Made by a program: the position numbers and the translations under genes. Below, piece by piece: positions 35,524 through 44,827 of a stretch of 64,000 nt of DNA (position 1 is its first letter; every line of letters begins with the position of its first letter). The notes below the pieces were generated by a model. It did not search any database. It was given only the letters and a program-made list of their open reading frames with translations, and was not told where the DNA came from. The stretch spans positions 27,172,635-27,236,634 of the forward strand of contig OX421967.1 of assembly GCA_949128115.1 (NCBI GenBank), in the 5' to 3' direction. The DNA is from Anaspis maculata (lineage: Eukaryota; Arthropoda; Insecta; Coleoptera; Scraptiidae).

Positions 35524-35786
35524 TGAAACGAGAGATCGGGGGTGTTATTAATAAAGTGCTGAACCAAGAGGAACAACCTATATTTCCCCTTGATCTGATG
35601 TTGAACTGAAAAAAATTGGTACCTACCGTGGTTAGTGGCAAATTGGAATACATTCCCAATAAAAGGCCAACCAGGCAACTCCGGAATATTCCTGGACAGT
35701 TTGTACAAGTGTCTTCTGCTCCACCAAAACTGCAGGTACCAAGTTAAACAAGTGATAGCACTGCACACCAAGAGAAGTTGCAACAT
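26087..35786 (-). CDS. CYP4: Cytochrome P450, CYP4 family, complete nine-exon gene
   Basis: Microsomal heme-thiolate monooxygenase that uses NADPH-P450 reductase; substrate unknown. Exons (minus): 35627-35786, 28372-28575, 27799-27984, 27665-27725, 27457-27583, 27241-27381, 26745-26813, 26501-26669, 26087-26427; total 1458 nt, 485 residues. All introns are GT-AG and phases join without a stop. Exon 1 starts with a hydrophobic membrane anchor (MLQLLLVCSAITCLTWYL) and the proline hinge LPGWPFIGN. Exon 7 is the I-helix (SSDTTT), with Ser in place of the usual Gly and Thr where most CYP4s have the heme-linking Glu. Exon 8 carries the K-helix ETLR. The last exon has FDPDRF and the heme loop PFSGGPRKCVG. 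The length is normal for CYP4. Intron 1 is 7 kb of transposons and repeats. The exon 1 assignment rests on splice phase and the family pattern; an alternative first exon cannot be excluded. Confidence 0.9.
28576..29580. other. CYP4 intron 1, near part, non-coding
   Basis: AT-rich DNA with a short degenerate repeat of TGATTTGTCC / CAAGCAAAA near 28780-28860. No gene is supported. Confidence 0.5.
29615..29785. repeat. Two-copy tandem repeat, about 80 bp
   Basis: GAACGGTGCGGAG...TATGCTCTCGAAT...CGCAACTCGTAACACT is followed by GAACGGTCTGGAAGG...TGTGCTCTCGAAT...CCACTCGCAACACT, two diverged copies in tandem. Confidence 0.6.
29915..31215. mobile_element. Outer inverted-repeat element in CYP4 intron 1
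   Basis: GTAGGTTGGTGTGGGTCAGG and CCGTTGCCATGGCTACATGG at left (29925-29965) pair with CCATGGTTGCCATGGCAACG and CCCTGACCTACACTAACCTT at right (31171-31213). AAATGACAGTTGACG (29986) pairs with GTCAACTGCCATTTC (31135). A second TIR element (30168-31123) is inserted at its centre. Confidence 0.65.
30168..31123. mobile_element. TA-flanked TIR element with TACACAATGA repeats
   Basis: The ends GGGGAGGGTGGTACACAATG and CATTGTGTACTACCCTCCCC are inverted, with TA on both sides (30166-30167, 31124-31125), as for Tc1/mariner-type insertions. The motif GGTACACAATGA recurs at 30177, 30194, 30579 and 30929. No transposase frame; non-autonomous, 956 bp. Confidence 0.75.
31405..33570. repeat. GC-rich island with degenerate GAGTT...CCC minisatellite in CYP4 intron 1
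   Basis: Between about 31775 and 32330 the start word GAGTT/GAGTC recurs every 20-26 or about 47 bases, followed by AACCCTCC or GACCCTTC and then an AGG/GACG tail, in at least 16 units. The rest of the island (31405-31770 and 32340-33570) is GC-rich, has no domain-bearing frame, and contains a C run near 32829-32844. Composition differs sharply from the AT-rich neighbours, suggesting an inserted element such as a retrotransposon untranslated region. Identity unknown. Confidence 0.5.
33571..34510. other. CYP4 intron 1, non-coding
   Basis: No supported gene or repeat boundary is seen. Confidence 0.45.
34511..34905. mobile_element. Palindromic MITE (GTTTCTGATGCGAC family), copy 2
   Basis: TTCTGATGCGACTAAAAAAG at left, with the inner arms CTATCAAATTTTC and TTTCTTGAAAAAAG, matches the MITE at 5261-5792. 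The right terminal part is missing: the match stops near 34905 before the complementary end. Confidence 0.75.
35459..35522. repeat. Poly-A tract, about 64 bp
   Basis: An almost uninterrupted A run on the plus strand with one G, within CYP4 intron 1 close to exon 1. Frames across it encode poly-Phe on the minus strand and are artefacts. Confidence 0.95.
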
Positions 35787-37303
35787 TTTAAGACCAAAAC
35801 TGCTACAACAAAACTGTTATCAGCGCACCAAAACAAGTCTCGCAGTGTTTGGAGAATTCACTTTGCGCGAAGACACCTTGGTGTTTTCTGTGTTAGGTAT
35901 CCATTGACATAAAGTATAGGTACGCGCGAAACTTTGAGCGGAAGGTGTGATTTCGCAAACAGTTTTAGCGAGGGCTTTATAATATTCTTGAAAGAAAAAA
36001 TAACCTTGGAACAAGTGGAGTACAACCGTATAAACACACAACAAAAAATGTTATTATACCTACGTAAAGAAAAATATGGAAAAGTTCTGCTACACTTTTG
36101 CAAAGGGAATTCCAAGTTCCTTTGAAAATCTCGAAAATACTTGAGCCTGCGACCTTCTAGTTGTCTTGAATATTCATTTTTTTTTAGGTAGGTGTGATCT
36201 AATCTGATATCTCAGGTGAATAAAATGTTTCAAGGGTACCAATTTTTATATTGCACTTCAAATGATAATACTGCATACAGGATGTTCTAGAAATATTAGA
36301 AATAAAAAACGTAGATACCTCATTTCATTGCAAGTTTTTTTTTGGCTGGAACTTTGAAACCATTGGTTGTATTTTAGTGAAATTCAGCTATAAGTTGACA
36401 ATCTTTCGAAACATATCTTAAGCAATATACAACCGTCAACCCGTTTGAATATTCATGAAAAAAAAAACATGAAGAAAGTCGAAAGGAGTTTGAACTTTAC
36501 GGATCCGAACTTTTTGAAACCAACTTCACAGGCAGTCACGATATAAACTGGGATTATGTAGGATTTTTCTTGATTTGGTAATTTCTGGGACACCTGTATA
36601 TGTATGTACAACAATAATTTTATTATTATGATGCGAATTAATTCGGAGCTGCATATCAATTAAAAATAATTTATTTTCCTTTTGTAGACGATGTAATATA
36701 ATAACGATGGGTTGGTTGCACAATAATGGATATTGGGTAATCTAATATATAAGCTGTTCCGAATGATTGCAAAGGGTCTCATGTGGTAATGCTGATGAGG
36801 CTGAAGAAAAAAAATTACCATGAACGGGCATGTCCCTCAAAGTAGGGGCCTTCAAGATGGGTTAGATTAAAAAAAAAATCAAGGTTATACCGAGGGTTAT
36901 ACCTACATAATATGAAAATTCAACCCATCAACTATAATCTTTTTATGGTCAACAACAACAACAACAGTGGGTAAAAATTATATTCTCAGTTTTCACTAGG
37001 GGTGGGTACCTACTTTGTTTCATCTTATTAGGAGAGCTCTAAAAAATTTCAGCAGCAGGTGATGAGAAACTAACTTCAAAGTCGATGTTTTTAAGATGTA
37101 CAATGTACAATCTAAGAATACCTACATTGACCAATTTTCTTTATATTCAAAATGTAAAACCCCTTCTAAGAAAACGCCCTATTGAAACTCACGCCCGTGA
37201 AGCCTTATCGCGTATCACTTGTTTTATTTCAAAATTGAACTGTTCTCTGGCTCAAGCTATGAAATGTTTCTGCGTATAGTATTTATAGTATATTTATAAT
37301 ATG
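35787..37303. other. Upstream region of the CYP4 gene, non-coding
   Basis: AT-rich sequence 5' of the CYP4 start. No convincing second exon, promoter element or gene is recognised; the transcription start is unknown. Confidence 0.45.
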
Positions 37304-37305
37304 TA

Positions 37306-37935
37306 CAGGGTGTTGGCAAACTTGGGGTAAAAAACCGCAATCAGGGAAATGCTTCAAAATAAAAGTGTCTGAAAAATGTTTAAAAAAATTTCTTCGACCC
37401 CTTCTGTTTTCGTTATTTAGAAAAATTTTAGTAAACTCTTTTCAACAGACCAAAAGCAATGTTTTTGAACCTTTAATGTGTTTTGTAACTCATTTATCAA
37501 ACAAGGAACAGGGTGGATCGTAAATCCTAAAAATCCACTTTTCTTCAAAAATGCATGCATGAAAATTTCATGTGGGAACTGTTTGTGTTATTCGTTGCTC
37601 TACATCAGTTCCATAACCTCTAGAAAAATTTCCACGAGCCTTTTCGAAAAGAAATAGGTTTTTAGGATTTGTGACTCACTCTGTACACTAAAGAAAATGA
37701 CAAACCACATTCAAAAGTTGTAAAAATTTGCTTTTTGGTCCGATGAAGAAAATCGAGAAAGAAAACTAAATTCTGTCGAAATGACGAAAATAGAAGGAGT
37801 CGAAGGACCACCTTAGGACTCTCCATATTTCCAAAAATGAAAATAATAAATTTTTCCAACATTTTGCTGGCACTTTTGGAACATTTCCCTCTACCTGCTG
37901 TTCAATTTTCTACCCCAAGTTTGCAAACACGCTGG
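37306..37935. mobile_element. Mariner-like MITE (CAGGGTGTTGGCAAAC ends) with a nested smaller one
   Basis: CAGGGTGTTGGCAAACTTGG at left pairs with CCAAGTTTGCAAACACGCTG at right, with TA next to the left end. Inside, CAGGGTGGATCG...AATCCTAAAA (37509) pairs with TTTTTAGGATTTGTGACTCA ending CTCTG (37683), a second element of about 175 bp. CAGGGTG ends with TA targets are common in Tc1/mariner derivatives. Confidence 0.65.
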
Positions 37936-37937
37936 TA

Positions 37938-38148
37938 TCCCGTTCACTTTTTATTTTCAGTGGAATGACTTTTTGGAACAAAAATAAAGTGACAAGCTGG
38001 AGGCTGGGAGGATACGGCTGATGGCCGGTGATAGTTTCGCTCCAAAACTTTGCAGGTGCCTTCAGCCGTAGCCGTAACCCCCCAGTTTGTCACTTTATTT
38101 TTGCTTAAAAAAAGTCATTCTTCTGAATTTAAAACGTGAAGGGCATAT
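37938..38148. mobile_element. Palindromic MITE, copy b of the CCCGTTCAC family
   Basis: CCCGTTCACTTTTTATTTTC pairs with GAATTTAAAACGTGAAGGG, and TACGGCTGATGG pairs with TTCAGCCGTA. It abuts the preceding mariner-like MITE. Confidence 0.75.
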
Positions 38149-40330
38149 ACCTACGTACCTCTCCAAGTAATACTTATCTCTCGACTTATCTGCAGGCATC
38201 AGTCGGTGTAGGAATTTTGAAATACATTGTTTATACATAAATAGAGACATAAATAATGTGTTCTTATGAAAAAAAAAAAGGAAAACATTATGCTGATTGC
38301 TGACGTATAGTCACATCAAGACACGTGTGTTATTAGATCTAGTTTTGAATAAACAATTTTTTACAAAGAACAAAATCAGGCCCATATAGCAAGGAAGCTT
38401 TTATAGATGGAAAAGGGGCAAGAGCAATTTTCAGGGGGGCATATATTCTCATGGGTGACCTATCGTATGATCAAATGAATTCTTATTTTAGGTAGGCTGT
38501 GGCCTGGTCAAATTCAGGGGTACTGTATCTTTCAACATGCAAAAATGAGAAACCTGAACTTTGGTCCTCAAAAACCTGAAAAAAAAATCAATGTAATTGC
38601 AGTCGTCCCTTTTTATATCCATTGAAGAATTTCCCCCCAAAAAAAATGTTCGAATCGTTCGATTTCGCTCAAATGCCAAGAAGACCAAATTAGCAAGCCG
38701 CTGATGACCCATTAATGGCCGTTTGCACCAACAATACTTACTATATGACTTAAACTGTTGACCTTTGGAGTGCATATATCATATTTTCCGGTGCAAACTA
38801 TGCATTGACGTTGACATAACGTACATTTTGGGGTCTTGGTGACCCCACCAAGGGTTTGTGGATTGTGGAATTTTTTTATACAAGTAAGTTTCTCTCAAAA
38901 TTAAATTCAAAGTAAAAGTTTTTTTTTCACCTAGAACTCTTGGGGGGGCAAACGTTTACTCTAGAAGGTGCTTAGCCCCCCTATGCCCCCCCGTAGCTAC
39001 GGGCCTGAATACAAAATGGTGCACCGGATTTGAAGCAGAAACGGTGTACCACTGCACTATAGGTACCATCGGAATCAAACTCGGAATCAAATCAAATTGC
39101 TTCAACTCCGTCCTTAAAGGACGCTCCGTTCTTTATTCCTTAGTCGTAAATAAAACTCTTCAGCTATTAAGCCTGTGATTATAGTGATTCAAGTACATGA
39201 ATGATTATTATTGTTACAGCCAACTTCTTGAACGCTACCTATTTGGGACCTGATAGCCCTGATGCTGATGTATCCAGTCCAGACATAGTAAAACAGTAAA
39301 ACCACAGTAAAACTTTGGTTCAGTAAATACCTGGTGGTAGTCGTCCACAATCCCGAATTCTCAGGGGCGGACTGGACAGGGGGCCACTTACATCGGCGGG
39401 GCCAAATTTTTGTCCTTTTTTTTTGTAAAATAATAATTGTTGGCCCCTTTTCTTTTCTGCATTTGAGTCGGAAAAAAGTGAACATCCCTAAAGCCCCTTG
39501 TTTTAATTTTCATCATTTGGCATTGGCCCCGTGTCCTTTTTATTTTCGCTTCCATTACATTAAAGTGAAAAACTGCAAAAAATTCCTGCGTCGCATTATC
39601 ATTGACAATTGTACCCTCTATCGTCTCATGCATGCTAAGTCCCAATAAGAAAAGCACTGAATTTTCATTATTTTAGCTTTTGTTCTGACCCTTTTCCGGG
39701 GTCATTTGGGGACCAAAAGCTTGAATGATAGAGGAATGTGTAATATCATCATGCAATAATGATTATGGAATGTTAATGTTATAGTTGTTTTGTTATTGTT
39801 ATTGTTGTTATTTTGTTTGTGCCTTAAAAAATTCTTGGTTGGCCCCGTCCATTTCTTCTTACATTGAATCAAAAGAAAAAAGATTCTTGCTGCATCTTGT
39901 ACCGAGCCTATCAGACCAGTTGTACCATCAGACCTCCAACAGTTGTAATTCTTTTTTTTTTGACGTAAACACTTAGAAGACGAATAGTTGTGTTTTACTG
40001 ATCAGTTTAGAACAGTTTTTATTTTTTTTTTGCGCTTGCTGCGCCTTGCTTCCCCTCCCCCTGACACCCTGCGTCCCATATTATCAGCAAAAAATATAAA
40101 AATCGACGAGCCTCTCTTTCTATACCGGGGTGTTTTATAATAAACTATCCAAAATTTAAAATTCACATGGATTCGATCATTTTATTTTTTTTACATTGAT
40201 GAAAAATGTGGTTATTATTATCATTATTATTATTATTATTTTTGAAAAATTTCCGGCTACGGCGCAGTTACTTGACTCGCCTTTTCTTGACGACCATTGT
40301 TTACATTTACTTTATTAGCCCCCGGGGCCA
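38149..40330. other. Non-coding stretch
   Basis: AT-rich, with simple repeats such as a TTATTA run at 40213-40243. No supported gene; small frames have no domain. Confidence 0.45.
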
Positions 40331-40334
40331 ATCC

Positions 40335-40690
40335 CATGCAGTCCGCTTCCGCGAATTCTTCTAAATCATCATAAACCACCTTGATGCTTTGAACAAAGCC
40401 GACCCTTTCTATAGATTAATGGTGCCAGCCATCGGCCAAGGACTCGTCACCGCTCCAGGTTTGTACAATACGCCATGAATCTTCAATCAAAACACACTAT
40501 ACTTTGTGTACATCTTTACATAATTATTAGCATGAAGTTGCGCATTTTTCTTGCAATTTGATCCACCTTCAATCTTGGAAGGTCATTAAACCGGCTTTCG
40601 AGCTACTTATTCAAAAGTTGACAATTCCATTTGCAAATCAAATTCAGATCTTTTCTCACTGTCTCACAAAAAAACAGATCAGAAATTTTC
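40335..40690 (+). pseudogene. CYP4 relic: fragments of exons 2 and 3
   Basis: 40354-40458 reads, in one frame, an in-frame TAA and then IIINHLDALNK and FYRLMVPAIGQGLVTAPG, which aligns with exon 2 of the neighbouring CYP4 (IIMNHPDALGK, FYKFLIPPLGYGLITAPG); it ends exactly at a GT donor (40459). At 40573-40680 a second frame reads WKVIKPAFELLIQKL and QIQIFSHCL, resembling exon 3 (WKLHRRLV, SFIQSNLD). Strand is opposite to the intact gene and divergence is much higher than between the two intact copies. Remaining exons are not visible. Confidence 0.7.
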
Positions 40691-40699
40691 GTACCTACC

Positions 40700-40765
40700 T
40701 AGTTACCATGATGGTTTCAAGGGCATCCGGGTTTTCTCGAGTTTTTGCTGTGAAGTGTGAAGCAT
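40700..40765 (-). pseudogene. Possible additional CYP-like exon scrap
   Basis: The minus strand reads KTRENPDALETIM and then a GT splice-donor-like GTAACTAGG. NPDALETIM resembles the loop coded in CYP4 exon 2 (NPEYFKIIM). Too short to be sure; it could be chance. Confidence 0.25.
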
Positions 40766-40799
40766 AGGTATCACCGTGTGAACGCTTAGTCGTTTGTAT

Positions 40800-40940
40800 T
40801 GACTATTTTTACTTCCCCTGCCCACCACCCAACGAGAACAGGAAGTATTGTGAACGCACTAAAAAAAATTCTAGAGAATTCGATAGATATATCCGTTTTG
40901 AGGTCCCCTTTGACGATTAAGAAGACCATTTCCCGAATGA
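40800..40940 (-). repeat. Dispersed repeat, reverse copy of 19745-19875
   Basis: GATATATCCGTTTTGAGGTC and GACGATTAAGAAGACCATTT are the reverse complement of the 19.75-kb repeat with about 80% apparent similarity. Confidence 0.65.
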
Positions 40941-40959
40941 ACTCTGTCTGTATGGGATC

Positions 40960-41230
40960 CCGGAAATAACATAGCCGACGTAACATAGACGGAGAAAACA
41001 TGTCCGGAAAAAACATGGTCGGACAAAAACATACACCGTAAAAAAACACAGTTGGATAAAAACCGAGATAAAAACTTAGCCGGAAAAAAAGTCCAGGAGA
41101 AAACATACCCAGAAAAAGCATAGACCGGAGAAAACATAGCTGGACCACAATATACCCGGAATAAACATAGCTGAAAGAAACATAGGTACCCGGAAATAAT
41201 ATACCTACTCGGAAATAAAATACCAGGCTT
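40960..41230. repeat. Degenerate 14-18-bp minisatellite (CCGGAAAAAACATAG)
   Basis: Units like CCGGAAATAACATAG, ACGGAGAAAACATG, TCCGGAAAAAACATGG and CCCGGAATAAACATAG recur about 16-18 times with substitutions. Confidence 0.75.
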
Positions 41231-41382
41231 AAAGAATAAGGTATCTACGAGGGTATCTACGATACTATGGCGACAGGCAAGGCAAATCTAAGAAAAAACT
41301 TCGTGGTTCTTTAAAGGTGGTGCGTTTTATTAAGCCTCCACCTCACGTAGATAAACATTCGAAAATAAACTCGGTAGGTAGG

Positions 41383-42480
41383 TAGGTACACCCGGTTCCT
41401 AAAGAGATGCCCATGCAAGAAAATCAAATCCTGAAATTTCAGCATTAGCACACAGCCTTGTTGTGATTTACCTGCTTCACCGGACAGATTCACTTGTCCG
41501 TACACGCTCAACATAATATTATCGCAGATTCATTTCTGTGGTGAAACGCTGACAGGCTGGCTTGTGGAGAATGCTTTTTATTATCCGTATACCTAATGCG
41601 TAAATTTTGATGGAAAATAAGTCCAAAACTCTAAATTTCACCTACGCAAAATAATCATAATTTATATTTTAATGCAAGATGCAAGTAGGTATATTCGCAG
41701 TACCTATGGCATACCTTAGCAAAAAATATTTTTCGAGATATTTTTCCAGCTCCTATTCCTTTTTCGAAATATCGGCATGCCTTGGTGAAAATAAGGGTCT
41801 TATTAAAATAAAACTGGTTAATTAGGCGGCAGTTAGACTTTTACATTGACAAACATTGAAATTATTAGCAAAATTGCCATTTCACTTCATTAAGATTCTC
41901 ACGTAATCTGTAGCAGGGTTAGTAAAACTGGTCTCGTATCATGTTCAAAAACACAACAGCGGTAAGCACAAAAAGTCCTTTCTGTTTTGACAAATTTGTG
42001 CTTACCGTTGTTCTATTTTTAACATAATTTGAGTCCAGTTTTACTAACCCTGCTAGTCAAAAACACAGATTATTATAGTTTAACTAATAGTTTTATCTAC
42101 AAGACTCTGATGCTCAAAACCATCATATTGAATGCGGCGTTGAAAAACTCTATGGTGCGATTCTCTAAAAAATTACATTCCATAAAGGCTCTGTTACGTT
42201 GTTATTACCTAGGCAACAGCCAATGGCCGACACGACACGAACAGAGCGTTTATGGAATGTTATTTTTTACAGAATAGCACCATTAGAATGAATACAGTGC
42301 TCCAATGGTGGACTAAAGGGAGGCGGTGGGGGGCTTCAATCATCTGACGGGGCCCCCAACCCTTTTTTTTGGAAAAAATACTGCAAAAAAATTGTGATAA
42401 AATCTAAAAATTCCAATTTTTTCCTCAGCGGTCACTTTTAGCATTATTGATCGCAATTTCCAAGAAGCGCAAAATTTTTA
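41383..42480 (+). repeat. Inverted duplication, left arm
   Basis: Left-to-right landmarks CACCCGGTTCCTAAAGAGA, GAAATTTCAGCATTAGCACA, CGGCATGCCTTGGTGAAAAT, AAAATTGCCATTTC, GCAGGGTTAGTAAAACTGG and CATCTGACGGGG appear in reverse complement, in the reverse order, at 51157-51540 and 43540-43790. The right arm is split by the BEL element at 43833-51151. The left arm has a complete small MITE (41913-42053) where the right arm has only half. Confidence 0.8.
41913..42053. mobile_element. 141-bp palindromic MITE (GCAGGGTTAGT ends)
   Basis: GCAGGGTTAGTAAAACTGG and CCAGTTTTACTAACCCTGC are inverted and flanked by TA on both sides (41911-41912; 42054-42055). Inner arms AACAGCGGTAAGCACAAA and TTTGTGCTTACCGTTGTT pair. 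A half copy is at about 43640-43711. Confidence 0.8.
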
Positions 42481-43245
42481 TGAAAAAAAGTCTGTTCATC
42501 AAGCATTATTATTGTTATGCCAAATTTTTTTGACAGCGGCGCTACCTCCCACCAATTCGCGCCCTCATCATTACATTTGCCCCCTCCGGCCCTCCGCTCT
42601 CAAATTCTGGCTACAGCACTCTTCAAAATTCTTGATACCTACCCCTAACATCAAAAAACTTATAATCAGTACTAATTATTAGTAATACCTAACAGAATAG
42701 ATTTCTTACTCCAAGTATACCTACCTAATGCATTTTGCGCAAAAATCGAGTACGCCAACCCAAATTTCAGGTAAACATTAACAGCATGATAATTACGCTA
42801 CGGTTAGACCATTGTGTTAGACTATGTAAGCGGTGAGATTGACACCACCTATTGTAGGATATTGTATATACCTTTACTTCCTCCGAACAGGTCGGGTAGG
42901 TATTTCGAATGTGTGCAGGGCGCGAGTTGGTGGGAGAGGTAGCGCTGCTGGTAAAAATTTTTTGAACATAATAATAACATTAATGCTGATAATAATTAAT
43001 AATCTGTATATATTTTATGCGTTTTGCGATTTCAGTTTTTGACTTTCCTAGCAAAATTACCTGATGAACAAACTTCTTTTCACAAAAATTTTGCTCATCT
43101 TGAAAGTTTTCGTCAGAAAACCGGCCTTTTCTGTATTGTTTCTGTGGGGTCGAGCGCCGTGGCCGCTTGAGAGGCAGGGGCGTGGGGGCATTCGCCCACT
43201 CTTGCCCCCCTAGGGCTACGCCACTGGCGCCACACTATACCTATA
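42481..43245. other. Spacer between the inverted arms, non-coding
   Basis: AT-rich with C-rich patches; no supported gene. Confidence 0.4.
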
Positions 43246-43251
43246 TGCCGT

Positions 43252-43395
43252 TCACGTTTTAAATTTAGTAGAATGACTTTTTGGTTTCACTCCAAAACTT
43301 TGCAGGTGCCATCACCCGTAGTCGTAGCCCCCCAGCTTGTCACTTTTTTTTGCTCCAAAAAGTCATTCTACTGAAAATAAAAAGTGAACGGGATA
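43252..43395. mobile_element. Palindromic MITE, copy c of the CCCGTTCAC family (left arm shortened)
   Basis: GTTCACGTTTTAAATTTAGT then AGAATGACTTTTTGG at left pairs with CCAAAAAGTCATTCTACTG and GTGAACGGG at right. Part of the left inner arm is deleted compared with copies b and d. Confidence 0.7.
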
Positions 43396-43539
43396 TATTA
43401 TCCGTTTCACCCTTATTTGCCACACAGCAGGTCATGATATATTGTTTTGTTATGTTACATACCGACGAAACTATCAGTTTATTAACTACAGAAAAAAAAT
43501 TATACTCACCTGAATAATGCAAAGAAATTATCGCCCAGG

Positions 43540-43790
43540 AAAAACATTGAAATTTTTGAATTTTATCACAATTTTTTTGCAGTATTTTTTACAATAGAGT
43601 CTGGGTCCCCGTCAGATGATGACACGAAGCTGTCAAAACAGAAAGGAAATTTTGTGCTTACCATTGTTGTGTTTTTGAACATGATCCGAGGCCAGTTTTA
43701 CTAACCCTGCTAGAGATTACGTGGAAATCTTAATGAAGCGAAATGGCAATTTTGCAAATAGTTTTGAATGTTCGTCATTGTGGAATTTCC
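43540..43790 (-). repeat. Inverted duplication, right arm, inner part
   Basis: Reverse-complement match to about 41830-41990 and 42330-42420 (GAAATGGCAATTTT, CCAGTTTTACTAACCCTGC, CCCCGTCAGATGATGA). It continues at 51157 after the BEL insertion. Confidence 0.75.
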
Positions 43791-43832
43791 ACCCCCCCCC
43801 CCCCGAATTTCACAGTTTTATTTGAATACGAC

Positions 43833-44708
43833 TGTTAGCGCGGTACACATAAAGACGGCAGCCTTCCGATGAAGGCTGCATTAAAACAATAACTCTTGGA
43901 TTAGGAAAGCAGCAAGCGACAGTCAGAAATAAAATCCACAACAACAATCAAAAACTTTAATGCAAAACAAAAGAAAAAAAAACACAAACAGACAGAATTA
44001 CAAAACAATAAAAAAAAACAATGTGAATTAAATGAAATGAAAAATCCGAGTGGTTCTGATCGGGGGCAGATTCGCTGGCGCCGAGTGGCGTCGGGATCTT
44101 ATTCGGTGGCGGCGTCGTCCTGGCGGAGTCCGAAGGCGGCGTCGTGGTGGATGGCCGTTCTGGTGGTGGATTTCCTGTTGAAATGCACGAGTGCCCGTGT
44201 TCGTCACCAAAATGGCGGACGAACGACTCGATCCCGTCCGAAACTGGAGCTTTGTGTGCGGCTGGCTGGTCCAAGCCGCTCCCCGGTGAAAGCGGTGAAA
44301 ACTGCCGCTTTCTGGACTTGGAGATGCTGCAGAGATCCTCCAGGAGTCACTATCGGACGCGATGGGCCTTGGATGGGCTTCTGGTCGAGTACGAATGTAC
44401 GCCGATGGCACGACAAGATGGCCGCGAGAACGATGACCAAAAAAAAAGACGGCGTGGCTTCCCGCTCGACGTACGGAGATCGACACCGCTTCGAACGAAG
44501 CGGCAAAGGCACGAGCGGAAAGAAAGCCGAAGAATGCCGAAGACGGCCGAAGAAAGTGCTGGAGCATGTTTACGCTTGCGCCTGACAGCCAAGTGCCAGG
44601 CACACCGAACAGGGGGTGAGGGGTGAGGACTTGGACAACACAGGGATATTTTGGGTTGCATACCCTCAGTGCACACGAATGCAGTTTTCAATGAACGGGG
44701 CCGAGACA
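43833..44708 (-). repeat. 3' LTR of the intact BEL element
   Basis: 876 bp, TGTCTCGG...GCTAACA on the minus strand. The central part is GC-rich, with long open frames on both strands that recur unchanged in the other LTR simply because the LTRs are duplicates. Confidence 0.95.
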
Positions 44709-44719
44709 TACTCCCCACC
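44709..44719 (-). other. Polypurine tract of the BEL element
   Basis: On the minus strand GGTGGGGAGTA lies directly before the 3' LTR (TGTCTC), the plus-strand DNA primer site. Confidence 0.8.
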
Positions 44720-44827
44720 AAAATACCACTCGGGGTATTTTCAAAGTTCAAAAATTAATGAAATCAAACATGATACAAAAAGAAAGAGCATAGTGAGAAC
44801 AATGACGGAAGTGAAAACACAGAATGC

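Noticed and set aside
35358..35660. Long C-terminal extension of the CYP4 first exon with poly-Phe
   Set aside because: The frame reads through the GT donor at 35626 into the intron and the poly-A tract; the exon ends at 35627.
44037..44626. Open frames of 100-190 codons on both strands, repeated exactly at 50480-51069
   Set aside because: They lie inside the two LTRs; the repetition is due to LTR identity and long frames on both strands reflect GC-rich composition.
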